This document shows, in pieces, positions 17,841 to 26,397 of a DNA stretch of 64,000 nt. This DNA comes from Proteiniphilum saccharofermentans (GTDB taxonomy: Bacteria; Bacteroidota; Bacteroidia; Bacteroidales; Dysgonomonadaceae): the NCBI RefSeq assembly GCF_900095135.1, contig NZ_LT605205.1:682001-746000 (forward strand), read 5' to 3'. How positions within the stretch are numbered: the first letter of the stretch is position 1; each line of letters starts with the position of its first letter. Below the pieces are notes generated by a model. It did no database searches. It saw only the letters and a program-made list of their open reading frames with translations, and had not been told where the DNA came from. A program made the translations under genes and the position numbers.

Positions 17841-20800
17841 ATGAATAAAATTTTCCTCACACTGCTCCTTGTGGCACTTGCTTCAGGAGTTTTTTCCCAG
17901 ACTAACCGACCAATGAACAGAGACCATTATACAAACGAATGGGCAAAAGTAGCCGAATTTGAAAAGAAATCACTTCCCCGGTCAGCTTCGGCTACCGTAA
18001 ATGCTATTTTGCAACAGGCTGTAAAGGATAAAAACAGTCCTCAAATCATCAAGGCCTTGATCCATCAGGGAAAGTATGACCTGACGCTGGATGCACAAAA
18101 TGATACGCTTATCTTCCGGAATCTGAATGAAATGCTGGGGAAAAGCGGCAGTGTAGTAGAAAAATCGGTATTGCACTCCATGCTGGCAGAGTTGTACCTG
18201 CAATACTATCAAAAAGACCGGTGGAATATCGACCAGCGTACCTATTTAGGGGATTTTGTGCCGGCCGACATGAAGGAGTGGACACGCAATATCTTCTTCA
18301 ACAAAGCCGTGGAACACTTGGATGCTTCTGTTGCTGCTGAGGAGGAACTGGTGGAGGCGAAAGTGGAATCTTATGCTGCTGTGGTAGAATTGGGCAAGGC
18401 TTCGAGACGGTTTTACCCTACCATGTATGACTTTTTGGCGCGGCGTGCCATAGAACTATCGGGGCAAGTCAATCAGGATGAAGACCTGAACCGTGTGCTG
18501 GCAAGGAAGAATATCTCGCAGGAGTCGTTGTTTGCTCCGGCAGATGAGTTTGTGAAATTGTCGTTCACTCCCCAACAGGCAGAATATGGATTATTGGTAC
18601 TCGAAAATTATAAAAAGCTGTTGAGTTCCCTGTTGCAGCGAAATATGGATAGTTCGGTTTTGCTGGTCGAACTGGAAAAATCGGATTATTTGAGGGGTCT
18701 CTATTATTCTACATATATTTCTCTGGCACGCCCGGCATTGGAGAAGTTACTGGCAAAATGGGAAGGGAACGAAATGAGTGTGGAAATTATCGACAAGCTA
18801 TCTCAATTTTATTTACACGAAGTCGATCTGACCAATGCAGAAGATACAATTCAACGGAGAGAGAAGACAGGAGAGGTATATGAATTACTGAAAAAAACAA
18901 TAGCGGATTTCCCGAAATACGAACGGATATCGATACTTCAAAACAGGTTATCGCAACTTACACAGCCGGCTTTTACAGTTACAGGAGCGGGTACTTTCCC
19001 TAAAGAGGGTAATAAAGAGTTAAAAGTGAATTTCAAAAATATACGGTCACTCACCGCAAAGCTGTATCGCATTAACTCACCCATAGAGATGTTGGAAGAG
19101 AAATCGAAAGTGCGAGGCCAGATAGCCGGAAAACGTGTATTGATCAAGGAAATACCTATATCTTTGCCGGATACACCTGAATACTGGCATGGAGAAACAA
19201 CGTTTACGGTCAATCCCGGAGGTTTCGGTAGCTATATGTTGACTTTCAGTTCTTCACCTGAAACCAATGATGCCCGAGGATCAGATTATTATTTTTCAGT
19301 CTCTGATATGGCTGTTTTCACCAGAGGATCTTCTGATAATCAATATGATTTTTTCGTGGTGGACAGAACGACCGGTATTCCTGTTCCTAATGCCAAAGTC
19401 GATATTTATAAACTGCCGGGTAACTGGAACAATTCGCAGCTTACGTTGGATCAATCAATCATTACCAATGAATTAGGATTGGCTGTGTATAATAAAAAAA
19501 TTCCCAATAACGATGTCTTTTATCATGCTGTTTCAGGGAATGACAAAGGCTCCGCATTGAATCGATTGCCATCGGCTTTTTATAGTTACTCCGACCGGAA
19601 GATCGAATCGCGGGAAATGACAAATATTTTCACTGACCGAAGCCTCTACAGGCCGGGACAGACAGTTTATTTTAAGGCGATACAGGTTCGGGGAGGTGCC
19701 GGTGAGCAATCCGTTATTACCGGTAAACCTATTGAGATTGTATTGAGAGATGCCAATCGCAGGGAAATATCGAAGCAAACCATAACGACGAACGAATTTG
19801 GTTCTATAGCAGGTGAATTTGTGTTACCGCAAGGTGTACTGCCGGGACATTTTACGATCGGATCCGGAGAGGGAACTGTGGGTTTCCGGGTAGAGGAATA
19901 CAAACGCCCTACCTTTGAGGTGAGATTCGATAAAATAGAGAAAACATATAAATTCGGTGAGGAGATCACACTCAAAGGAAAAGCAGTAAGTTTTTCAGGT
20001 ATCAGCCTTCAACAAGCGAATGTGGAGTATGATATTACGCGAATGCAAATGTGGTGGAGGATATGGAATGGAAGAACTATAGACCACTATACGTCAGGCA
20101 GTGTAACCACCGGGGAGGATGGTGGTTTTGAGATTACTTTTACTCCGGAAAAACCTGATAGCCAATCTTCTTCTAAAGTGGTTTATTCGTTTGAAGTGGC
20201 AGTTACGGTGACCGATATTAACGGCGAAACACAAACGGCTTCTTATACAGTGACGGTGGGAGATGTCTCCATGATGTTATCGCTGGATATACCCGATAGG
20301 TGGGCAAAGGAAAGTGATGAAAAGATCATTATTTCAGCCAAAAATCTGGATGATAACGATGTGGTAGCCGGCGGAACTTACCGGATTTTTTCCCTTCAGG
20401 AGAATGACTCTATCCGTCAATCGGAAGCAGAGGGGGAATTCAAGACAGGTGACCAGCCGGAATTGAAAAAACGACTGACGGGTTTGCCATCGGGAAAATA
20501 CCGTGTGAAACTGGAATCGAAAGACGACAGGGGAAATTCCATTGAGACAGAAAAAGATATTATTCTCTTTTCTTATTCCGATAAGCGCCCGCCAATAAAA
20601 ACCAACGAATGGTTTATACAAAAAAACAGCAATTTCTCACGCGAGAAAGACGCGGAAATGATACTGGGAGTATCTGACAAAGTGCATGTCTTGTATGAAT
20701 TATGGCAGGAGGATAAATTGCTGGATCGGAAATGGATCGGATTGGATAATGAAAACCGGCTCTTTTCGATCCCCTATAAAGAACAATACAAGGAAGGTGT

Positions 20801-23750
20801 CACCCTGATGCTTACCTATGTAAAGGATGGAAAGTTCTATGCCCATAAGGTGGATCTCCTTCCTGAAAAAGAGAAGAAGGAACTAAAAGTGAAATTAGAT
20901 GTGTTCCGTGACAAGATCCGCCCCGGCGCGGAAGAGGAATGGCGGATCACGGTAACCGGTGCGGATAATAATCCCGCATTGGCAGAGGTGCTGGCGTCGA
21001 TGTATGATTTTTCGCTCGACAATATTTCTCCATCACAAACATGGAATTTCTATCCCTTCTCGTATACACGCTATTTCTCGAGGATGGGATTCACGAGTGA
21101 TCAATCGTTCCATGCCGTTACGGCCCATAGTAATATACCCGTGCAGTGGAAGAATGTTACAGCTTTTGAGTTCGACCGTTTTAACTGGTTCGGTTACTCG
21201 CTGTTCTACTCCGGGAGGATTATGCTGAGAGGAGCCAGAACAGGAGCAGTACAAACACAGGCATATTCGCTACAAGCAAAGTCCGTAGACGAAGCGTTGA
21301 TGGTTCAGGATGTGTTGGCTGAAGAAGAAATAGAAATAATGGCTCGTTATTCCACACCTCCGCCGCCTCCTGCACCTCCCGCACCTGTCTCCGGAGAGCC
21401 CGGGCAAGAAAATGAAGCCCTTCAGATACGGCGCAATTTTAACGAAACCGCTTTCTTCTTCCCCCATCTTAGAACCAATGAGAAAGGGGAGACGCAAATT
21501 GCTTTTACAGTCCCTGAGAGCAATACAAAGTGGCGTTTCCGTGTATTGGCACACGATAAGAAGTTGAATACCGGAAAAGCGGAAGCTTTTACCGTGTCTC
21601 AAAAAGAGCTGATGGTGACGCCCAATATGCCGCGTTTCCTACGTCACGGCGACAGGACGGCAATTTCTACCAAGATATCCAATCTTTCGGATGGTGCAAT
21701 TAACGGTAGCGTGAAGCTGGAATTCTTCAATCCTCTCACAGAAGAGATCATCAATGATATATCGTTTGAGAACCGGGAACAGGCATTTTCCTTAGAGCAA
21801 GGCGCCTCTTCCGATGCATGGTGGACATTTGATGTGCCGACCGATATCGATATTCTTGGTATCCGGATCGTAGCACGAAGCGAACAGTTCAGCGACGGCG
21901 AGCAACATGCGTTGGCGGTGCTCCCCAACCGGATGCTGGTGACCGAAAGCATGCGGATGGATCTGAGCGGGGAGCAGACGAAAGAGTTCACCATGGACAG
22001 GTTGATCGACAGATCGTCCAACACCATACAAGATTACCGGTTGACGCTTGAGTTTACCTCCAATCCCGCCTGGTATGCGGTACAGGCTTTGCCTGTATTG
22101 GGAGAACCGGAGAGCGACAATGCGGTCTCATGGTTTGCCTCCTATTATGCCAATTCATTGGGTGCACATATCGGAGAGGCATTTCCGAAGGTGAAAGCGA
22201 TGATAGAGGCATGGAAAAAACAGGGTGGCAGTAAAGAGACGCTCCTCTCAAACCTTGAGAAGAATCAGGAGTTAAAGAGCGTGTTACTGGAAGAAACTCC
22301 CTGGGTGCTGGAAGCCCGGAGCGAATTAGAACAGAAAGAGCGACTGTCGTTGCTGTTCGACCTGAACCGTAGCCGCAACCTTACCACGACGGCTATTGGC
22401 AAACTGCAGGATCTGCAAACCAATCAGGGCGGATGGAGTTGGTTCAAGGGCTTCAATCCGAGTGTAAGCATTACGCAATATATCCTTTACGGATTTTATC
22501 AGTTAAAAGAACTGGATGCTGCGGAGTTCTCGCAAGAGATCCTTTCAATGCAGGAGAAAGCAGTTTTTTATATCGATACTGAAGCCCAACGCCGCTTCGA
22601 GGCGCTGAAGAAATACAATAAAGAGTGGAAGAATATCAAAACCATTTCCACCACCGACCTTGAGTATCTCTATGTGCGCTCCGGTTATACCGCGTATCCG
22701 TTGGACAAGGAAGGGAAAGAGATGACCGACTTTTATCTTTCTGTCGTCGAAAAGAACTGGACACAATACGGATTATATGAGCGCTCATTGATTGCCATGC
22801 TGATGGGTCGGCAAGGGAAAACGGGTGTGGTGGAAAGTATTTTGAAATCTTTTCGTGAACACGCTGCCAATTCGGAGGAGATGGGCATGTATTGGGCAAA
22901 TAATCGTGCGCGGGTATTTATGTCGCAATCGGCTGTTTCGGTGCATACCTTTATCATGGACGCTTTCCGTATCGGAGGAGCTAAAGCCTATGAAATGGAC
23001 GAAATGAAGCGTTGGCTCCTGAAACAGAAACAGACACAGTTGTGGGAAACTACCCATGCTACGGCAGATGCCGTATATACGCTATTGAATACCGGAAGCG
23101 ATTGGTTCTCTACAGAAGGAGAAACAACCGTTACATTGGGTAAACTGCGTGTGGAACCTGAGAACAAGGATCTGGGTAGTGGCTACTTTAAGGAGTCGTG
23201 GTACCGTACCGAGGTAACTCCTGAAATGGGTAAGGTTACGGTGGCGCATCAGGGAAATACTCCTGCATGGGGCGCACTTTACTGGCAATATTTCGAAGAT
23301 ATGGACAAGATCGAAAAAACCGATGCTTCTCTCGACATCGAAAAACAACTCTTCGTGGAGCAGACTACCGTATTCGGATCGCAATTGGTGCAGATTACGG
23401 AGGATAGCCCATTGGAGGTAGGAGATAAGGTGGTTGTACGTCTGACTCTACGGAGCGATCGCGATCTGGAGTTTGTCCATTTGAAAGATATGCGTGCAGC
23501 TGCTTTTGAGCCGGTCAACCAGATTTCAGCTATGAGGTGGCAGAACGGGATTCCCTATTATCAGACATCGAAAGACGCCTCTACCGGCTTCTATTTCGAT
23601 AACCTGCCCCGGGGTACCTATCTGTTTGAGTATGCGGTGTATGTGAGCCGGCCGGGCAGCTATTCCAACGGCATCACCACCATTCAGAGTATGTATGCCC
23701 CTGAGTTCACCTCACATACCGCCGGAATGAGAATTATTGTTAAAGAATAA
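17841..23750 (+). CDS. Alpha-2-macroglobulin family protein (no thioester)
   Basis: Very large secreted protein, 1969 aa from the ATG at 17841, which begins a signal peptide (MNKIFLTLLLVALASGVFSQ); an in-frame ATG at 17811 would bury it. The MG-type beta-sandwich domains include the typical SLYRPGQTVYFKAIQVRGG (MG2) and VEEYKRPTFEVRFDK segments. Next comes a proline-rich linker at about residue 1170 (STPPPPPAPPAPVSG), then the alpha-2-macroglobulin core (FFFPHLRTNEKGETQIAF) and the TNQGGWSWFKG part of the helical thioester domain. No CxEQ thioester and essentially no cysteine is visible, so any protease trapping must be non-covalent. Bacterial relatives are thought to protect the envelope from proteases. 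Confidence 0.88.
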   Translation: MNKIFLTLLLVALASGVFSQTNRPMNRDHYTNEWAKVAEFEKKSLPRSASATVNAILQQAVKDKNSPQIIKALIHQGKYDLTLDAQNDTLIFRNLNEMLGKSGSVVEKSVLHSMLAELYLQYYQKDRWNIDQRTYLGDFVPADMKEWTRNIFFNKAVEHLDASVAAEEELVEAKVESYAAVVELGKASRRFYPTMYDFLARRAIELSGQVNQDEDLNRVLARKNISQESLFAPADEFVKLSFTPQQAEYGLLVLENYKKLLSSLLQRNMDSSVLLVELEKSDYLRGLYYSTYISLARPALEKLLAKWEGNEMSVEIIDKLSQFYLHEVDLTNAEDTIQRREKTGEVYELLKKTIADFPKYERISILQNRLSQLTQPAFTVTGAGTFPKEGNKELKVNFKNIRSLTAKLYRINSPIEMLEEKSKVRGQIAGKRVLIKEIPISLPDTPEYWHGETTFTVNPGGFGSYMLTFSSSPETNDARGSDYYFSVSDMAVFTRGSSDNQYDFFVVDRTTGIPVPNAKVDIYKLPGNWNNSQLTLDQSIITNELGLAVYNKKIPNNDVFYHAVSGNDKGSALNRLPSAFYSYSDRKIESREMTNIFTDRSLYRPGQTVYFKAIQVRGGAGEQSVITGKPIEIVLRDANRREISKQTITTNEFGSIAGEFVLPQGVLPGHFTIGSGEGTVGFRVEEYKRPTFEVRFDKIEKTYKFGEEITLKGKAVSFSGISLQQANVEYDITRMQMWWRIWNGRTIDHYTSGSVTTGEDGGFEITFTPEKPDSQSSSKVVYSFEVAVTVTDINGETQTASYTVTVGDVSMMLSLDIPDRWAKESDEKIIISAKNLDDNDVVAGGTYRIFSLQENDSIRQSEAEGEFKTGDQPELKKRLTGLPSGKYRVKLESKDDRGNSIETEKDIILFSYSDKRPPIKTNEWFIQKNSNFSREKDAEMILGVSDKVHVLYELWQEDKLLDRKWIGLDNENRLFSIPYKEQYKEGVTLMLTYVKDGKFYAHKVDLLPEKEKKELKVKLDVFRDKIRPGAEEEWRITVTGADNNPALAEVLASMYDFSLDNISPSQTWNFYPFSYTRYFSRMGFTSDQSFHAVTAHSNIPVQWKNVTAFEFDRFNWFGYSLFYSGRIMLRGARTGAVQTQAYSLQAKSVDEALMVQDVLAEEEIEIMARYSTPPPPPAPPAPVSGEPGQENEALQIRRNFNETAFFFPHLRTNEKGETQIAFTVPESNTKWRFRVLAHDKKLNTGKAEAFTVSQKELMVTPNMPRFLRHGDRTAISTKISNLSDGAINGSVKLEFFNPLTEEIINDISFENREQAFSLEQGASSDAWWTFDVPTDIDILGIRIVARSEQFSDGEQHALAVLPNRMLVTESMRMDLSGEQTKEFTMDRLIDRSSNTIQDYRLTLEFTSNPAWYAVQALPVLGEPESDNAVSWFASYYANSLGAHIGEAFPKVKAMIEAWKKQGGSKETLLSNLEKNQELKSVLLEETPWVLEARSELEQKERLSLLFDLNRSRNLTTTAIGKLQDLQTNQGGWSWFKGFNPSVSITQYILYGFYQLKELDAAEFSQEILSMQEKAVFYIDTEAQRRFEALKKYNKEWKNIKTISTTDLEYLYVRSGYTAYPLDKEGKEMTDFYLSVVEKNWTQYGLYERSLIAMLMGRQGKTGVVESILKSFREHAANSEEMGMYWANNRARVFMSQSAVSVHTFIMDAFRIGGAKAYEMDEMKRWLLKQKQTQLWETTHATADAVYTLLNTGSDWFSTEGETTVTLGKLRVEPENKDLGSGYFKESWYRTEVTPEMGKVTVAHQGNTPAWGALYWQYFEDMDKIEKTDASLDIEKQLFVEQTTVFGSQLVQITEDSPLEVGDKVVVRLTLRSDRDLEFVHLKDMRAAAFEPVNQISAMRWQNGIPYYQTSKDASTGFYFDNLPRGTYLFEYAVYVSRPGSYSNGITTIQSMYAPEFTSHTAGMRIIVKE

Positions 23751-23771
23751 ACAAGCTTTAAACGAATTTGT

Positions 23772-23779
23772 TACTTTTG
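23772..23779 (+). promoter_or_regulatory. -7 promoter element for the DUF1573 gene
   Basis: TACTTTTG, exact consensus, about 107 nt before the ATG. No -33 TTG at the usual distance. Confidence 0.4.
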
Positions 23780-23886
23780 TGTCTTTAGATATTGAGAAAA
23801 TTGCAATTCTCAAAATGAAGAGGGTGATGAAACTGATATATTTTGAATAAAGGTTCCATACACCGAAACAAAAATAAAATGATCAT

Positions 23887-24276
23887 ATGATGAAGAAGGT
23901 AAGTTTAATAGTATTATTTGCCGTTTTGGTGAGTGGCATGGCTTTTGCACAGCAGAAACCGGAAATGGATTTTAAGAGAACAGAACATAATTTCGGGACT
24001 ATCAAAGAAGAGATAGGCTCGGTTTCCACGCAGTTTGAATTTACCAATACAGGCAAGAGTCCTCTTATTATACAACGGGTATCGGCATCGTGCGGATGTA
24101 CCACTCCCAGTTATACAAAAGAGCCGGTGTTGCCGGGTAAAAAGGGAACCATTTCCGCCACTTATTCCACCGTACGTCGTCCAGGTACATTTAACAAAAC
24201 GATCAGAGTGTACACGAATGTTCCCGATACGGTATACGTACTCACTATTAAAGGGAACGTAACGCCCAAACAATAA
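23887..24276 (+). CDS. DUF1573 domain protein
   Basis: A 129-aa exported protein. The N-terminal signal peptide (VSLIVLFAVLVSGMAFAQQ) is followed by one DUF1573 domain, an Ig-like ASPM/Hydin-related fold, with its usual HNFGTIKEE, FEFTNTGKSPLII and SASCGCT motifs. Function of the family is not established; such proteins are abundant in Bacteroidota envelopes. The ATG at 23887 and a second at 23890 are both possible starts. A short terminator-like hairpin follows at 24302. Confidence 0.88.
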   Translation: MMKKVSLIVLFAVLVSGMAFAQQKPEMDFKRTEHNFGTIKEEIGSVSTQFEFTNTGKSPLIIQRVSASCGCTTPSYTKEPVLPGKKGTISATYSTVRRPGTFNKTIRVYTNVPDTVYVLTIKGNVTPKQ

Positions 24277-24288
24277 ATGCCGCTTCGA

Positions 24289-24319
24289 TTGATAATACAG
24301 GCCGAATGAGCTATCTTTG
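24289..24319 (+). promoter_or_regulatory. Promoter of meaB
   Basis: -33 TTG at 24289-24291 and -7 TATCTTTG at 24312-24319, spaced 20 nt. The -7 element lies in the loop of the hairpin that ends the preceding gene. Confidence 0.65.
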
Positions 24320-24340
24320 CAGGAGTTCATTCGGTTTTTT
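24302..24340 (+). terminator. Hairpin with T-run ending the DUF1573 gene
   Basis: CCGAATGA (24302-24309) pairs with TCATTCGG (24327-24334), directly followed by six T's. The 17-nt loop holds the meaB -7 element. Confidence 0.55.
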
Positions 24341-24354
24341 AATTTGCTTACAAT

Positions 24355-25455
24355 ATGATGGAACATCCCGAGAATGATCCGAGATATAAGGGACTTATTG
24401 TCAATAAAGGTGTTGTCCGCCCGCCCAGTGTGAATCCTTATTTACAGAAAAGGACAAAAGAACATGAGCGTTCTGTGACGGAATATGCAGAAGGTATTTT
24501 GTCAGGCAACAGGGTAGTGCTCAGTCAGGCTGTGACACTGGTGGAGAGTTCACGACCCGAACATCAGGAGAAAGCGCAGGCTATTATTGAACAGTGTCTC
24601 CCTTATGCCGGTAATTCAATCCGTGTGGGTATAACAGGCGTTCCCGGAGCCGGGAAAAGTACCTCTATTGATGCATTCGGGATGCATCTGTTGCGAAACG
24701 GACATAAATTAGCGGTACTGGCTATTGACCCTTCGAGTGAGCGGTCGAAGGGGAGTATCCTTGGAGATAAGACAAGGATGGAGAAACTCTCTTTAGAGCA
24801 GAATGCCTTTATCCGCCCTTCTCCTTCAGCGGGATCCCTGGGAGGTGTGGCGCGCAAGACCCGCGAAACGATTGTCCTTTGTGAAGCGGCCGGATTTGAT
24901 TATGTATTTGTGGAAACCGTGGGAGTAGGGCAGTCGGAGACAGCAGTCCACTCCATGGTGGATTTCTTTTTACTGATCCAGCTTGCCGGTACGGGTGATG
25001 AGTTACAGGGTATCAAACGTGGGATCATGGAGATGGCCGACGGCATTGTGATTAATAAAGCTGATGGAGACAATATTGAAAAAGCCAAGATGGCCCAGCG
25101 TCATTTCAGCAATGCGCTGCACCTTTTTCCACTTCCGGATTCGGGGTGGGTACCCAAAGTGCTGACTTATTCCGGATACTATAACCTGGGTATTGCGGAA
25201 GTATGGGAGATGGTGCACAAGTATATCGATTTTGTGAGGGAAAACGGTTATTTCGAACGTAAACGGCAACAACAGGCGAAATACTGGATGTATGAAACCA
25301 TTAACGAGCAGTTGAGGAACAGCTTTTACCGTGATCCGGAGATTGACCGGTTATTACAAAAACTGGAGGATGATGTCCTTGGTAACCGGAAAAGCTCCTT
25401 TATCGCAGCCAGGGAAGCGCTTGACAAATATTTTGAATTGTTTCTCAGGCAATGA
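24355..25455 (+). CDS. meaB: Methylmalonyl-CoA mutase-associated GTPase MeaB
   Basis: G3E-family GTPase (ArgK/MeaB, 366 aa) that loads and protects adenosylcobalamin in methylmalonyl-CoA mutase, an enzyme of the succinate/propionate pathway used by Bacteroidales. Walker A is ITGVPGAGKST at about residues 93-103. Further G3E hallmarks are AIDPSSERSKGSILGDKTRM, the switch-like VETVGVGQSE, and the base-recognition NKADGDN. The C-terminal helices complete the dimer region. The mutase itself is not in this window. Two adjacent ATGs (24355, 24358) are possible. Its own promoter is at 24289-24319. Confidence 0.95.
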   Translation: MMEHPENDPRYKGLIVNKGVVRPPSVNPYLQKRTKEHERSVTEYAEGILSGNRVVLSQAVTLVESSRPEHQEKAQAIIEQCLPYAGNSIRVGITGVPGAGKSTSIDAFGMHLLRNGHKLAVLAIDPSSERSKGSILGDKTRMEKLSLEQNAFIRPSPSAGSLGGVARKTRETIVLCEAAGFDYVFVETVGVGQSETAVHSMVDFFLLIQLAGTGDELQGIKRGIMEMADGIVINKADGDNIEKAKMAQRHFSNALHLFPLPDSGWVPKVLTYSGYYNLGIAEVWEMVHKYIDFVRENGYFERKRQQQAKYWMYETINEQLRNSFYRDPEIDRLLQKLEDDVLGNRKSSFIAAREALDKYFELFLRQ

Positions 25456-25522
25456 ATAGCGGTTCGATTCCGCTGTGCGCTACTTCTCCGGATAATGTGT
25501 CGATGCCCGATATTTTTTCATT

Positions 25523-26242
25523 TTACTCCCCTTCCGCCATATTATGGAACACATTCTGGACATCCTCGTCCTCCTCAAATTTTTCCAGTAATTTCTCGAT
25601 CTGAGCACGTTGCTCTTCGTTGAGATCTTTGGTGTCGCGCGGAATGCGCTCGAACTCGGCTGAATGAATTTCAAAGCCGTTTTCTTCCAGATAACTCTGG
25701 ATTTCGGAATAGGACTTGAAGTCGCCGTAGAGAAGAATATCCTCCTCATCAGCCTCTACCTCATCCACACCATAATCGATCAGTTCCAGTTCCAGGTCTT
25801 CCAACGAAATACCATCTTTAGGTGCAATTTTGAATACGCACTTATGGTCGAATAAAAATTCCAGGCTGCCGGAAGTACCCAATGAACCCCCATGTTTATT
25901 GAAATAGCTGCGGACGTTCGCCACGGTACGCGTGGGATTGTCGGTTGCTGTTTCCACTACAATCGCGATGCCATAAGGCCCGTATCCTTCATATACCACT
26001 TCCTTATAATCAGAATGATCCTTGTCGGTCGCCTTTTTGATGGCACGCTCCACGTTGTCTTTCGGCATATTCTCTTTCTTCGCCTGCTGTATCAACACAC
26101 GTAAGCGGGGATTGGTATCGGCATCAGGGCCACCTTCACGGGCGGCAATAGTGATCTGTTTCCCTAATTTAGTGAATACGCGGGCCATATTTCCCCAGCG
26201 TTTCATCTTGGTCGCTTTTCTATATTCAAATGCTCTTCCCAT
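25523..26242 (-). CDS. yebC: YebC/PmpR family protein
   Basis: A 239-aa member of the YebC family, known as transcriptional regulators and more recently as translation factors that relieve ribosome stalling at proline-rich stretches. The family core is clear: KRWGNMARVFTKLGKQIT at the N-terminus, KENMPKDNVERAIKKA, YEGYGPYGIAIVVE and FNKHGGSLGTSGSLEFLF. Compared with the shorter classical start, it has an extra N-terminal MGRAFEYRKATK, also seen in Bacteroidota. It lies downstream of pheT on the same strand, separated by 155 nt of low-complexity DNA. Confidence 0.93.
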   Translation of the reverse strand: MGRAFEYRKATKMKRWGNMARVFTKLGKQITIAAREGGPDADTNPRLRVLIQQAKKENMPKDNVERAIKKATDKDHSDYKEVVYEGYGPYGIAIVVETATDNPTRTVANVRSYFNKHGGSLGTSGSLEFLFDHKCVFKIAPKDGISLEDLELELIDYGVDEVEADEEDILLYGDFKSYSEIQSYLEENGFEIHSAEFERIPRDTKDLNEEQRAQIEKLLEKFEEDEDVQNVFHNMAEGE

Positions 26243-26281
26243 ATTGTTTATATATCCTTTTATCTAATAGTATTAAAATTC

Positions 26282-26366
26282 TAATTACCAATTACTAATT
26301 ACCAATTACCAATTTTACCAGAAATTTTCACTTTTAATTCTTCACTCTTCACTCTTCATTTTTCTC
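26282..26366. repeat. Low-complexity tandem repeats between pheT and yebC
   Basis: ATTACCAATT-type units are repeated with small variations from about 26282 to 26318, then TTCACTCTTCACTCTTCA (period 7) at about 26340-26358. Read on the minus strand the adjoining DNA gives GGACTGGGGAGACT near 26385-26400, similar in flavour to the 9-bp repeat inside the SNF2 helicase gene. Confidence 0.6.
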
Positions 26367-26397
26367 CCTTTTTCCCAATCATCAAGTCTCCCCAGTC

